Shown: positions 9,250-18,241 of the stretch, one piece after another | Position numbering within the stretch: the first letter of the stretch is position 1 | Layout of the letters: every line of letters starts with the position of its first letter | Assembly (NCBI GenBank): GCA_964622715.1 | Contig: CAZURR010000002.1 | Coordinates: 29,896 to 93,895 of the forward strand | Reading direction: 5' to 3' | Length of the DNA: 64,000 nt | DNA from: Hyphomicrobium_A sp964622715 | GTDB lineage: Bacteria > Pseudomonadota > Alphaproteobacteria > Rhizobiales > Hyphomicrobiaceae | Translations under genes and position numbers: made by a program | Notes under the pieces: generated by a model | What the model was told of the DNA's origin: nothing | The model's database searches: none | The model's input: only the letters and a program-made list of their open reading frames with translations

Positions 9250-10623
9250 TTAGCCCTTCTTGGCATCCAGAAAGGTCGGTTTGCCGACGATCGTCACAAT
9301 GAGATCGTCAGTCTCCAAGAGGCGCTTAGCCACCCGCTTCACGTCTTCGAGCGTCACCGCAGCCATCATGGCGTTGCGGTTGTCGATGTACTCAGGTCCG
9401 AAGTCATCCATGCGCAGCCCCAGAAGCTGCGTGGCGATCTTGGCGTTGGTATCGAAGCGCAGCGGATAGGAGCCAATCAGATATTTCTTTGCGTTGTCGA
9501 GTTCTGTCTGGGTGGGGCCGTTGTCGGCCATCTGCTTGAGTTCGTCGCGAATGACATCAAGCGATTCGCCGATCGCTTCGTTACGCGTCGCCACGCTGCC
9601 GGAGAAGATGGACGCGTGGTGATAGGGATAAACGTAGGTGTAGACCGAGTAGGCAAGGCCGCGCTTCTCACGCACCTCCTCCATGAGCTTTGAAGCAAAG
9701 CCGCCGCCACCCAGGATGTGATTGAGCACGAAGGCAGGAATGAAATCGGGGTCCTTGCGCTCCATGGCCCCGAGCCCGAAGACCGCCACCGATTGTGGCA
9801 CATTCATCTCGACAACCTTTTGCCGGCCACCGGCGACGGGGCTCGTCTTCGACACAGCAGCAAGATCAGCGGTGGCGGGTAGATCGCCGAAAACTTCATC
9901 GAGTAGCGCGCCGAGTTGTTCGGCATTGATGTCGCCAACAACGACAACCTTCAGCGTATCCTTGGCGAAGGTGCGCTTGCGGTAAGCCTCCAAGTCATCG
10001 CCGCTGATCTTGGCAACAGTCTCCTGGGTGCCGGCAGAGGGGCGGGCATAGGGATGGCCTTCAAAGGCAACGGCATACCATTCATTGAGGGCCACCTTCT
10101 CGGGATTGCGTGCCGCGTAGACCAGGGCTGCATGCAACTGCTGGCGAATGCGCTCCACCGCATCCGCGTCGAAACGCGGGCTGTTGATGGCGAGCTTCAA
10201 TAGCTTGGCGGCCTCGTCGCGATTGGCGGTAAGCGTCTCAAAATTCCCATAGAACGCATCCTTGGCGTCTTCATAACGCATGCGCATGGAGATCTCCTCC
10301 ATGCGCTCCTGAAATTCACGGGACTTCAGATCGCCGGCGCCTTCGTCGAGCATTGCGGAGAGAAAGTTAGCGATCCCCTCTTGCCCCACAGGGTCCTGCG
10401 AGCTTCCGCCCTCGAATGCGAAGCGCATGGCCATCATGGGGACGCTGTGCTCTTCGACAAGCCAGGCCTCAATGCCGCCGGGGCTTTTCATGGTTTGGAT
10501 TTTCATGGCGTGTGCAGGCCCGCTGAGCGTGGTGAGAAAGGCAGCGATAAAAGCGGCAAGCGGCGCTGCCGTCAAAGCACGCAGACGCGCGCGCCTTGCG
10601 CCGAACCAACTATTAGGGATCAT
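9250..10623 (-). CDS. Secreted M16-family peptidase-like protein lacking the zinc motif
   Basis: This protein has the pitrilysin/M16 fold (LSAMLDEGAGDLKSREFQ, then a second M16 domain with LNHILGGGGFASKLMEEVREKRGLAYSVY). The HxxEH zinc site is absent, as in the non-catalytic partner of paired bacterial M16 proteins. An N-terminal signal peptide is visible (basic ARRARLRAL, then AAFIAAFLTTLSGPAHA), so it should act in the periplasm. ATG 10623 is preferred over 10641. It lies 24 bases after the active-type partner on the same strand, and the two probably form a heterodimer. Confidence 0.88.
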   Translation of the reverse strand: MIPNSWFGARRARLRALTAAPLAAFIAAFLTTLSGPAHAMKIQTMKSPGGIEAWLVEEHSVPMMAMRFAFEGGSSQDPVGQEGIANFLSAMLDEGAGDLKSREFQERMEEISMRMRYEDAKDAFYGNFETLTANRDEAAKLLKLAINSPRFDADAVERIRQQLHAALVYAARNPEKVALNEWYAVAFEGHPYARPSAGTQETVAKISGDDLEAYRKRTFAKDTLKVVVVGDINAEQLGALLDEVFGDLPATADLAAVSKTSPVAGGRQKVVEMNVPQSVAVFGLGAMERKDPDFIPAFVLNHILGGGGFASKLMEEVREKRGLAYSVYTYVYPYHHASIFSGSVATRNEAIGESLDVIRDELKQMADNGPTQTELDNAKKYLIGSYPLRFDTNAKIATQLLGLRMDDFGPEYIDNRNAMMAAVTLEDVKRVAKRLLETDDLIVTIVGKPTFLDAKKG

Positions 10624-10647
10624 GGCATGACCTTTGGGCAATGGGCT

Positions 10648-12038
10648 TCACGAGCGCGAGTGGACGGCTGGCTGCTTGGCATTCTTGACGCCGTCGCCGC
10701 TGCCTTCGGCGGCCTCCGGCAAAAGCCAGCCGGTGACCGAACGGCGCATATCGAGATACTTATCTGCTACTCTTTGCAAATCCTCGAGGGTGACCTTCGA
10801 GATCGCATCCGGCCAGCCTTCGACGTCTTTCACCGTGCGCCCGACTGAAAGAGCCCAGCCGTAACGGCGGGCTAGTCTGGCCTGATTGTCACTGTCGTAG
10901 ATAAGGTCGGCAAGAAATTTCTTCTTGGCGCGCTCAAGCTCGGCCGGCGTGACGCCGTTGGTGCGCACGTCATCCAACACCTCATCGACCTTCTCCTCGA
11001 TCTGATCGAGGCCAACACCTTCCGCGGCCACGGCGTAGACTGAAATGGTACCGCTATCGAGACCCCAGCCGGAGTATTCGCCACCACTCGTTGCCGCGAT
11101 CTTTTCATCGACGACCAGCTTCTTGTAGAGTCGGCTGGTTGCGCCGTCGGCAATAATCGTGAAGAGCAGATCGAGGGCTTCGGCCTCACCGGGCTCCCCT
11201 GTCACGTAGCTCGGTGTGACGTAGTAACGGTGAAAGGATGCATTGCCGGCCCTCGGGTCCTTGTACTCCAGCCGGCGCGCGGCGATGTAGGGCGGCTCCT
11301 CAGGGCGCTCACGATGATTGACCTCAGGGTTCGCGGGGATCTTGCCGTATGTCTCTTCGGCAAGAGTCTTGACTTCTTCGTGGCTAACGTCGCCAGCCAC
11401 GACAAGGATTGCGTTGTTGGGCGCATAGAAATGCTTGTAGAAGCGCATCGCGTCCTCGCGCGATAGCTTCTTCATCTCATGCCCCCAACCGATAACCGGA
11501 ATGCCGTAAGGGTGCGACCGGTACAGTGTGGCTGACATCTGCTCATCAAGCAGTGCACTGGGGTTGTTTTCGATGCGCGAGCGGCGCTCCTCCATAATCA
11601 CGTTGCGCTCCACGAGCACCTCGTCCTCGGTCAGCCGCAAATTGACCATGCGGTCGGCTTCCATCTCCATCAGCGTCGCGAGCTGCCCCTTGGCGATGCG
11701 CTGGTGGTAGGACGTTGCGTCCTGACCGGTGAAGGCATTGTCTTGGCCACCCAGGCGCGAAATTATCTTGGAGAATTCTCCAATCGCGATCTTGTCGGTC
11801 GACTTGAACATCAAGTGCTCAAGGAAGTGCGCAATCCCTGACACACCCTTGGGTTCGTCGGCGGCGCCGACCTTGTACCAGACCATGTGGGTCACGACGG
11901 GCGCACGGTGATCAGGGATCACGATCACTTGCATGCCGTTGGATAATTTGAATTCACTGGCGCGGATTTGCGCTTGGGCGGGGAGCGTGTGGAGCGTTGA
12001 AGCGAGCATCATCGAAAGCGCCATTGATAGGGTTGAAA
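10648..12038 (-). CDS. Secreted M16 zinc peptidase (5' end lost in gap)
   Basis: This is the catalytic-type partner of the downstream M16 protein. The inverted zinc motif HFLEH is present in SGIAHFLEHLMFK, with the downstream glutamate region RNVIMEERRSRIENNP. The visible N-terminus (MALSMMLASTLHTLPAQAQ) looks like the hydrophobic end of a signal peptide without its basic start, so the true start is probably inside the N gap at 12039-12138. ATG 12024 cannot be excluded. Predicted periplasmic; the substrate is unknown. Confidence 0.88.
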
Positions 12039-12138
12039 NNNNNNNNNNNNNNNNNNNNNNNNNNNNNNNNNNNNNNNNNNNNNNNNNNNNNNNNNNNNNN
12101 NNNNNNNNNNNNNNNNNNNNNNNNNNNNNNNNNNNNNN
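12039..12138. other. Assembly gap of 100 N (true missing sequence)
   Basis: Exactly 100 Ns, a placeholder length. The sequence on the two sides shows no shared overlap, so real bases are missing. The gap falls between the divergently read M16 peptidase and hsp20 genes and hides the peptidase start and the promoters of both. Confidence 0.95.
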
Positions 12139-12142
12139 CCGC

Positions 12143-12580
12143 ATGACACGTCTATCCGTGCTCTCAAGCCCGTTGTTGCTGGGCTTCGAAGAGCTTGAAC
12201 GCCTGGTCGACCGCGCCAGTAAGGGCGCTGGCGACGGCTACCCGCCCTACAACATCGAGCGCGTCACCAACGCGAACGGAGAAACGGACCTGCTGCGCAT
12301 TACGCTCGCAGTGGCCGGATTCACACGCGATAACCTCGAAATCACGCTGGAAGATCAACAGCTCACCATCCGTGGTAAACAATATGAGGAAAAGTCTCGC
12401 GAGTTTCTCTACCGTGGGATCGCGGCGCGCCAATTCAGCCGCACATTCGTACTTGCAGAGGGAATCGAGGTAGATTCGGCAGATCTGTCGAATGGCCTGC
12501 TCGCAATCGACTTGAAGCGCCTAGAGCCAGAGCACTTGGTACGGACGATTGAGATCGGCGACAGAAAATCGCGTTCCTGA
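12143..12580 (+). CDS. Small heat-shock protein, Hsp20/alpha-crystallin family
   Basis: This 145-residue chaperone keeps unfolding proteins soluble without ATP. It has the alpha-crystallin domain (YNIERVTNANGETDLLRITLAVAGF, LTIRGKQ, FSRTFVLAEGIEV, NGLLAIDLKR) and resembles IbpA-type alphaproteobacterial Hsp20. ATG 12143 lies only five bases from the assembly gap, so a heat-shock promoter or RNA thermometer upstream cannot be seen. A DUF1150 gene follows, a recurrent pairing in this class. Confidence 0.93.
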   Translation: MTRLSVLSSPLLLGFEELERLVDRASKGAGDGYPPYNIERVTNANGETDLLRITLAVAGFTRDNLEITLEDQQLTIRGKQYEEKSREFLYRGIAARQFSRTFVLAEGIEVDSADLSNGLLAIDLKRLEPEHLVRTIEIGDRKSRS

Positions 12581-12594
12581 TCGTTATCTGAAAA

Positions 12595-12628
12595 AGACCC
12601 TTATTCGATGTTTTGCTTTTAAGGGTCT
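12595..12628. terminator. Inverted repeat between hsp20 and the DUF1150 gene
   Basis: AGACCCTTA and TAAGGGTCT form a perfect 9-bp stem around a 16-nt loop. There is a T-run only when read on the minus strand, where no gene needs a terminator. On the plus strand it could act as a weak attenuator or an mRNA-stabilising hairpin after hsp20. Confidence 0.4.
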
Positions 12629-12713
12629 GCCACAAGAGATCTGGAAATTACGGCTACCGTACCCAGATCAAAGTATGGACGCGCCGGGCCCCACTTGAAG
12701 GAGGAGCAGCGTC

Positions 12714-12983
12714 ATGACCGAAGTTGAGAAGATGACCGACGATCGAATTGTCATGACTGAGCACGAGTTTGCCACCCTGGGTGGCGGCGTGGTTGCTTAC
12801 ATCAAGACGCTGACCTCCGATGAGGCCAGCCGCATGTTCCCTGCTGTCACGGGACTGCCCGAAGGCATCAACCTTTTCTCGCTTCATGCTGCAGACGGCA
12901 CACCGCTGGCGCTGACCGACACGAAACAGGCTGCTATCGGTCATGCGATCGATGACGACTTGCAGATCGCTGGCGTGCACTAA
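12714..12983 (+). CDS. DUF1150 family protein
   Basis: This 89-residue protein matches DUF1150, a family largely restricted to Alphaproteobacteria and often encoded next to hsp20, as here. Recognisable segments are EFATLGGGVVAYIKTL and INLFSLHAADGTPLALTD. It has no signal peptide or membrane segment. A strong Shine-Dalgarno (GGAGGAG) lies just before the ATG. Function is unknown; a link to heat stress rests only on the neighbour. Confidence 0.88.
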   Translation: MTEVEKMTDDRIVMTEHEFATLGGGVVAYIKTLTSDEASRMFPAVTGLPEGINLFSLHAADGTPLALTDTKQAAIGHAIDDDLQIAGVH

Positions 12984-13024
12984 GGCGCCGCAGCCAACGG
13001 ACTATTTGCGAATGTTGCTTTTAG

Positions 13025-13050
13025 GGCCTCGCCGTTATGGCGAGGCCTTT
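13025..13050 (+). terminator. Rho-independent terminator after the DUF1150 gene
   Basis: GGCCTCGCC and GGCGAGGCC form a perfect 9-bp stem with the loop GTTAT, followed by TTT. It lies 40 bases after the DUF1150 stop and 20 bases before the convergent epimerase stop, so it may serve both directions. Confidence 0.8.
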
Positions 13051-13070
13051 GTGCATCCAGGACCCGCGAT

Positions 13071-14054
13071 CTAGCTGCGGTAAGCGGCAAACTGACCGCG
13101 CGGGCGGAAGCGTTCCAAATATGTGGGAACGATCGCCGACACGCCGTTCGGCCTGGCAATGCCAAGAGCGGCAATACTGCGCTTTTCCGATTTTGCTCGT
13201 TCGCTGACGACGTTGTCCTGCTGCAGCAAACGCACCTGATCGAAGGTGATCGGTCGCAAGCTGTTTGGCAGGGGCCAAGTCAGTATGGCCTGCAGCTTGG
13301 TCAGCCAGAACGGCATCGGCAAATAAGCGCGCGGTCTCTCAGTCCAATCTTGCACCAGATCGAGAAGCTCGCGGAAGCTGAACACCTCAGGACCACCGAT
13401 CTCGTAGACGGTGCCCGGCTTGGCCGCACCGTCGATTGCGGCAGCAATCGCTGCTCCCAAGTCGCCAACGAAAACCGGTTGGAACCGCGTTTTGCCCCCG
13501 CCAATCAGAGGCAGGAATGGCGAAATCCGCGCCATCGCCGCGAAGCGGTTAAAGAACTCGTCGTCCGGCCCGAACACGATGGAGGGGCGCAAAATGATCG
13601 CATCGGGAAACTCTCCCAGCACGGCGGCTTCGCCCTCGCCCTTTGTGCGCGCATAGCGCGAAGACGACTTCGGGTCAGCGCCGATGGCCGAAATGTGAAC
13701 GAGCCTTTTGACACCGGCATTGCGCGCAGCCTTCGCGATGGCTCGCGCGCCATCGACGTGGAGGGCGCGAAAGTTTTGCCGGCCGCTGCTCACCAGCACA
13801 CCAACAGCGTTGACCACGGCCCGCGAACCCATCATCGCGTGCTGTACGGAGTCGGGATAGCGAAGGTTCGCCTGCACCGGGAAGATCTGGCCAACGGCAC
13901 CAGACGTCTGCAGGAAAACCGCCAATTCGGGGCGACGCACGGCAGCGCGCACCCGCCAGCCATTCTTTGCCAGCGCCGCGACTGCGTATCGGCCTACGAA
14001 GCCTGAACCACCGAAGACGGTTGCCAGCCCCTTGTCGTCGAGACGATCCGACAT
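13071..14054 (-). CDS. NAD(P)-binding epimerase-like protein, complex I NDUFA9 type
   Basis: This 327-residue extended SDR protein has the nucleotide-binding motif TVFGGSGFVGRYAVAALA near residue 12, then VVNAVGVL, RLVHISAIGAD and the Tyr/Lys region SSRYARTKGEGE. The pattern fits the atypical SDR group that includes mitochondrial NDUFA9. In bacteria its role is uncertain; quinone metabolism and complex I assembly are family-level suggestions. ATG 14054 is chosen because the upstream frame to 14150 is unconserved. Confidence 0.85.
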   Translation of the reverse strand: MSDRLDDKGLATVFGGSGFVGRYAVAALAKNGWRVRAAVRRPELAVFLQTSGAVGQIFPVQANLRYPDSVQHAMMGSRAVVNAVGVLVSSGRQNFRALHVDGARAIAKAARNAGVKRLVHISAIGADPKSSSRYARTKGEGEAAVLGEFPDAIILRPSIVFGPDDEFFNRFAAMARISPFLPLIGGGKTRFQPVFVGDLGAAIAAAIDGAAKPGTVYEIGGPEVFSFRELLDLVQDWTERPRAYLPMPFWLTKLQAILTWPLPNSLRPITFDQVRLLQQDNVVSERAKSEKRSIAALGIARPNGVSAIVPTYLERFRPRGQFAAYRS

Positions 14055-14183
14055 TGCGCGCTCCCTATCGCTCAAGCTCAACTTAATAGAGACACAAGGC
14101 ATACACGATCGCCAGCAGCCCTGTGAAGCCAGGCACGGCGCAATTGACAAGAACGGCAGTGCTCTCTAACTCATCGCGTTCGT

Positions 14184-14270
14184 GCCCAGGTGGCGGAATT
14201 GGTAGACGCACTAGCTTCAGGTGCTAGCGCTCGCAAGGGCGTGGAGGTTCGAGTCCTCTCCTGGGCACCA
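14184..14270 (+). tRNA. tRNA-Leu (anticodon CAG)
   Basis: The 87-nt gene has acceptor halves GCCCAGG and CCTGGGC, discriminator A and encoded CCA. The D arm is TGGCGGAATTGGTAGACGCA and the anticodon stem CTAGC/GCTAG encloses loop TTCAGGT, with CAG at 14218-14220. A long variable arm (CGCTCGCAAGGGCG) marks it as class II tRNA-Leu, and GGTTCGAGTCC is the T loop. It reads CUG codons. Confidence 0.97.
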
Positions 14271-14517
14271 AGCCTTCCCTAATAAGGCCTTCGCCGCCGT
14301 TGACCGGCCTTCGCACTCAGCACTCCTCGTCCGCGCCGTCAGGCGCCTCCTTAGACGGCCGCATCTCTCGTTGCGCGTAGCCCGACGCATGGCGCCGCTT
14401 GCCATCTCTTGGCTAAGCCGGTACACAGTCCGCGTAAGCTTCCATAAATAGTTGTTGTGTATCAGTGGCTTGCCTGCGGACCACTGGATCAGGATCGGGA
14501 AACTCAACGCAAGACCA

Positions 14518-15138
14518 ATGCCCAAGCCCTCCATAACGCTTCACAAGGATGATCTGCCGGACGGCTTGAGCTTCGGGACAAGCATTGCGATCGATACGGA
14601 AACCCTGGGGCTGAACATCAATCGCGACCGGCTTTGCCTGGTCCAGCTCTCCGCCGGCGACAACAGCGCCCACCTCGTCCAGTTCGACGGCAGCGAATAC
14701 GCTGCCCCGCGCCTCAAGGCCCTGCTTACCGACACGTCGATCCTCAAGATCTTCCATTTCGCGCGCTTCGACGTCGCGGTTCTGGAGAAAAACCTCGGCG
14801 TTCTAACCGGGCCGATTTACTGCACCAAAATCACCTCCAAGCTTGTGCGGACCTACACGGACCGCCACGGTCTCAAGGACTTAGCCGCCGAACTCCTAGG
14901 CGTTGAGTTATCCAAGCAGCAGCAAAGCTCTGATTGGGCCGCCAAGGAGCTGTCCCAGCAACAGCTCGCCTACGCGGCCTCCGACGTTCTCTACCTGCAT
15001 GCCTTGAAAGACAAGCTCGACGCCATGCTCGATCGCGATGGTCGGCGCGCGTTTGCCGAGGCGGCATTTAAATTCCTGCCCGTCCGTGCACGCCTCGACC
15101 TGGCGGGCTTTTCCGGTGAGGATATTTTCTCCCATTGA
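14518..15138 (+). CDS. rnd: Ribonuclease D-like 3'-5' exonuclease (short form)
   Basis: This 206-residue protein is a DEDD-family exonuclease domain without the HRDC domains of full-length RNase D. The three exonuclease motifs are visible: AIDTETLGL, HFARFDVAVLEKNLG and the final YAASDVLYLHAL with Tyr and Asp. The short form is common in Alphaproteobacteria and is expected to trim RNA 3' ends. ATG 14518 gives the conserved MPKPSITLH start. The gene stands alone downstream of tRNA-Leu. Confidence 0.88.
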   Translation: MPKPSITLHKDDLPDGLSFGTSIAIDTETLGLNINRDRLCLVQLSAGDNSAHLVQFDGSEYAAPRLKALLTDTSILKIFHFARFDVAVLEKNLGVLTGPIYCTKITSKLVRTYTDRHGLKDLAAELLGVELSKQQQSSDWAAKELSQQQLAYAASDVLYLHALKDKLDAMLDRDGRRAFAEAAFKFLPVRARLDLAGFSGEDIFSH

Positions 15139-15279
15139 GGGGCGCGATCACAGCCGGTAAGTGCCCGTGTGGTCTCAGATTTCTAAACTGCCGACCCCTT
15201 GAATCGAGTCCCAATATCACCCCAATTGGCGGCGATTGTGGGCCTTTGAGCCGCCATACGGCATCTTCCGACAGAACCC

Positions 15280-17274
15280 ATGACAACGACGACCGATCTT
15301 GAACGGCATCGCGGACCAGCCCGCACGACCGCCTCCGACTTGTTCGGAAGTGACCGGAAGAAGAATTTTGCGCGCGCGCGCCGGCACTCCCTCGTCGTGC
15401 GCACCCTGCGCTGGTTGCTTCCGCTTGGTGGCGCGGCCGTCATTGTGATTTACGTCCTTTCCGTGATGGAGACCGCCGGTTGGGTGGAAGGTCTGCCTCA
15501 GATCGCCTTGCCAAAAATCATCCCCGAAAACCTCACCATGCAAAACCCTCGCTACGAAGGGTTCAATAAGGATGGCGGCTCTTATGTCGTCACCGCAGAC
15601 ACGGCCGTTCAGGATTTCGCCGACACGACGCACATCAAGCTCGAAGGCATCAAGGGTGACCTGACTGACGCCCAGAAGGTCAAAACGAACCTCATGGCTA
15701 CTCGCGGGGTCTATGATACCAAAGAAGGGGTGCTTGAGCTATTGGACGGCATCGACATCGTGTCTGACAATGGCATGCGCGCCCGTCTGTCGCGCGCAAC
15801 TATCTTGACCAAAGAGAACGCCATCACAACCAACGAGCCGGTTGCCGTCGAGATGCCCACGGGCTCGATCCGTTCCAATCGCATGGCGATAAAGACCAAG
15901 TCCCGTGAAATGACCTTCGCCGATTCGGTTCGCTCGCGCCTCGTTTCGCAGAAGAAGGCGAAGCCAAAGGCCGGTACCAAAGCGGCATCCTCGGGCAATC
16001 CGCCAATCATAAATGCCAGCAACGGCCCGATCGACATTTCCGCCGATCGCTTGGACATCAACGACGCAGCAAAGACTGCGATCTTTTCCGGTGGCGTTCG
16101 GGCGGTACAGGGCGATGCCGCTTTGGAAACGGCGGCACTTCAGGTGAGCTATGACGGAGATGCGGTGCAAGGGGGCGGGATCGCTACAAAGGATGCCTCC
16201 TCGGGCACCAAATTGCGCCGCATCCAATCAACATCCCCGGTCGTCATGACTCGGGCGCCGCAGGAGCGCGTCACCAGCGAGAGCCTCGACTTCGACGCCG
16301 TCAATGAGATCGCGGTGCTGTCCGGCGATGTGGTGATGACATCAGGCAATGATCGCCGCGCCACGAGCAGTGTTGCGACAATCGATCAGCGCGCGGATAC
16401 GATTCTGTTGACGGGCAACGTCGTCATCAAACAGGGGCCTAATGAGCTCAAGGGCGGCAGACTGTTCGTTGAGCGCACGAAGGGCCTCACGCACCTTACG
16501 TCTCCAGCAGGTGCAAACGGGCGGGGCCGCATCACGACGCGTTTCTTCAGTGGCAAAGGCAATACGACAAAGAAGCAGAGCACAACGGCTGCGGTGAAGA
16601 ACGCACTGAAAGCCGGGACCAACTCCGCGACGGGCGTCTTCATGACTGATCCCAAAGCACCCATCGATGTGGAGGCCGACCGGCTCGATGTCGATGACAA
16701 TGCCAAGGTGGCAAAATTCCATGGCGATGTGCGCGCCAAGCAGGGTGACTTCGTGGTGCGCACATCTGCCCTTAACGCAACCTACGCCGGCGCCGCAGGT
16801 CTAGCCTTGACGTTCGATGACACCAGCAAAACGGGAAGCAAGGAGCCCGCCGCGCTGACGCGTATCGAAGCGCGCGGAAAAGTCATCGTCACGTCGAAGG
16901 AAGGGCAGAAGGCAGTCGGCGATTGGGCCGTCTTTGATGTCAAAAAGAACATAGTGACGCTGGGGGGCGACGTCATTCTCACGCAGGCAAAGAATATCGT
17001 CCGCGGCACGCGTCTCTCAATCGACATGACAACCGGCAAGAGCGTTATTCAAAACGACCCGGGTGCCTCGTGGATCGGCTCAGTCGCCCCCAGCAGCAAA
17101 GAATCCAGCCGTCGCTTGACCGTGCAAGGTCCTGCTAAGGGTGCTAGGCCGAGCGCCGTATTCTACCCGCAATTTGAGAAGGACAAGACAAAGAAGGGCG
17201 CTAATTCGGCCGCGAAGCCGAACAATAATGCACCCAATGCCCCAAGCTGGGCGCCACAGCCGACTGCACCCTAA
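15280..17274 (+). CDS. LPS export protein: LptC fused to two LptA (OstA) domains
   Basis: This 664-residue protein looks like the inner-membrane anchor LptC joined to two periplasmic LptA modules. Residues 1-43 are basic and cytosolic, 44-64 form one membrane helix, and 65-225 resemble LptC. Residues 250-405 form a first OstA domain beginning GPIDISADRLDINDAAKTAI. After a Gly/Thr/Lys-rich linker (406-455) a second begins at 460, PIDVEADRLDVDDNAKVAK. The two OstA starts are clearly homologous. The C-terminal 40 residues are Lys/Asn/Pro-rich. In E. coli LptC (191 aa) and LptA (185 aa) are separate. lptB follows after 90 bases, supporting the call. Confidence 0.85.
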   Translation: MTTTTDLERHRGPARTTASDLFGSDRKKNFARARRHSLVVRTLRWLLPLGGAAVIVIYVLSVMETAGWVEGLPQIALPKIIPENLTMQNPRYEGFNKDGGSYVVTADTAVQDFADTTHIKLEGIKGDLTDAQKVKTNLMATRGVYDTKEGVLELLDGIDIVSDNGMRARLSRATILTKENAITTNEPVAVEMPTGSIRSNRMAIKTKSREMTFADSVRSRLVSQKKAKPKAGTKAASSGNPPIINASNGPIDISADRLDINDAAKTAIFSGGVRAVQGDAALETAALQVSYDGDAVQGGGIATKDASSGTKLRRIQSTSPVVMTRAPQERVTSESLDFDAVNEIAVLSGDVVMTSGNDRRATSSVATIDQRADTILLTGNVVIKQGPNELKGGRLFVERTKGLTHLTSPAGANGRGRITTRFFSGKGNTTKKQSTTAAVKNALKAGTNSATGVFMTDPKAPIDVEADRLDVDDNAKVAKFHGDVRAKQGDFVVRTSALNATYAGAAGLALTFDDTSKTGSKEPAALTRIEARGKVIVTSKEGQKAVGDWAVFDVKKNIVTLGGDVILTQAKNIVRGTRLSIDMTTGKSVIQNDPGASWIGSVAPSSKESSRRLTVQGPAKGARPSAVFYPQFEKDKTKKGANSAAKPNNNAPNAPSWAPQPTAP

Positions 17275-17364
17275 GGCCTCACCGCATATTGACACGAGCG
17301 GCGAAGCGCGATCCATGGTGCGGTGGCTGCAGGCCCCACGCGCAAAACCTGAGGTTTTCTAACC

Positions 17365-18189
17365 GTGCCCAAAATTATCCCCTTCGGATCGAAGCTCGAT
17401 CAAGTCGCAAGGCAGCAGGGCGCTGCTGCTGTGGAGGGTTCGGAGCAACAATTGGGCGCGCAGGGATGGCTCACCATCCATCACGTGCAAAAGACCTACA
17501 AGAAGCGCATGGTGGTGAGGGGCGTTGGCCTCGCTGTCGGGCGAGGCGAGTCGGTCGGCCTCTTGGGCCCCAACGGCGCCGGCAAGACGACAGTTTTTTA
17601 CATGATCACCGGCCTTGTCCCTGCTGATTCAGGGCGCATCACCATCGACGGCCAAGACGTCACAAATCTTCCGATGTACCGCCGCGCCCGGCTTGGTATC
17701 GGTTATCTGCCGCAAGAGGCCTCCATCTTCCGGGGTCTTTCGGTTGAGAAGAATATCATGGCTGTGTTGGAGCTAGTGGAGCCTTCGTCGAAGCGGCGCA
17801 AGGAGCAGCTCGACAGTCTGCTTGAGGAATTTCGCATTTCGCATTTGAGAAAGTCACCCTCGATTGCACTGTCGGGCGGCGAGCGGCGGCGCTGCGAGAT
17901 TGCCCGCGCACTCGCATCGGGTCCCTCTTTCATGCTGCTGGATGAGCCCTTTGCCGGCATCGACCCCATTGCGGTCGGCGACATTCAAGAACTGGTGCGC
18001 CATTTGACCGAGCGTGGCATTGGCGTATTGATCACCGACCATAACGTTCGCGAAACATTAAGCCTAATTGATCGAGCTTATATCATCTATGATGGTCAAG
18101 TTCTGACACAAGGTAAGCCTGAAGAAATCATTTCGAACGACGATGTGCGCAGAGTGTACCTTGGCGATATGTTCGCTAATGCGCGCTGA
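17365..18189 (+). CDS. lptB: LPS export ABC transporter ATP-binding protein
   Basis: LptB powers extraction of lipopolysaccharide from the inner membrane with LptF and LptG and feeds it to the LptC-LptA bridge. Walker A is GPNGAGKTT, the signature is LSGGERRRCEIARAL and Walker B is FMLLDEPFAGID, with the LptB-type start LTIHHVQKTYKKRMVVRGV. The GTG start at 17365 gives 274 aa, including about 32 extra N-terminal residues before the ABC domain. LptF and LptG are not in the window. Confidence 0.94.
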   Translation: MPKIIPFGSKLDQVARQQGAAAVEGSEQQLGAQGWLTIHHVQKTYKKRMVVRGVGLAVGRGESVGLLGPNGAGKTTVFYMITGLVPADSGRITIDGQDVTNLPMYRRARLGIGYLPQEASIFRGLSVEKNIMAVLELVEPSSKRRKEQLDSLLEEFRISHLRKSPSIALSGGERRRCEIARALASGPSFMLLDEPFAGIDPIAVGDIQELVRHLTERGIGVLITDHNVRETLSLIDRAYIIYDGQVLTQGKPEEIISNDDVRRVYLGDMFANAR

Positions 18190-18241
18190 CCAATTCCGGC
18201 TATCATAGGGTCAGCTAGGCTTGGACGCGTAGGTTAGGCGC

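Noticed and set aside
12039..12138. A contig overlap at the M16/hsp20 gap like those at thiE and the channel gene
   Set aside because: The flanks share no sequence, so the overlap explanation does not apply here.
14217..14534. Minus-strand frame with the string CPGEDSNLHALASAS
   Set aside because: It is the antisense translation of tRNA-Leu, a common false call.
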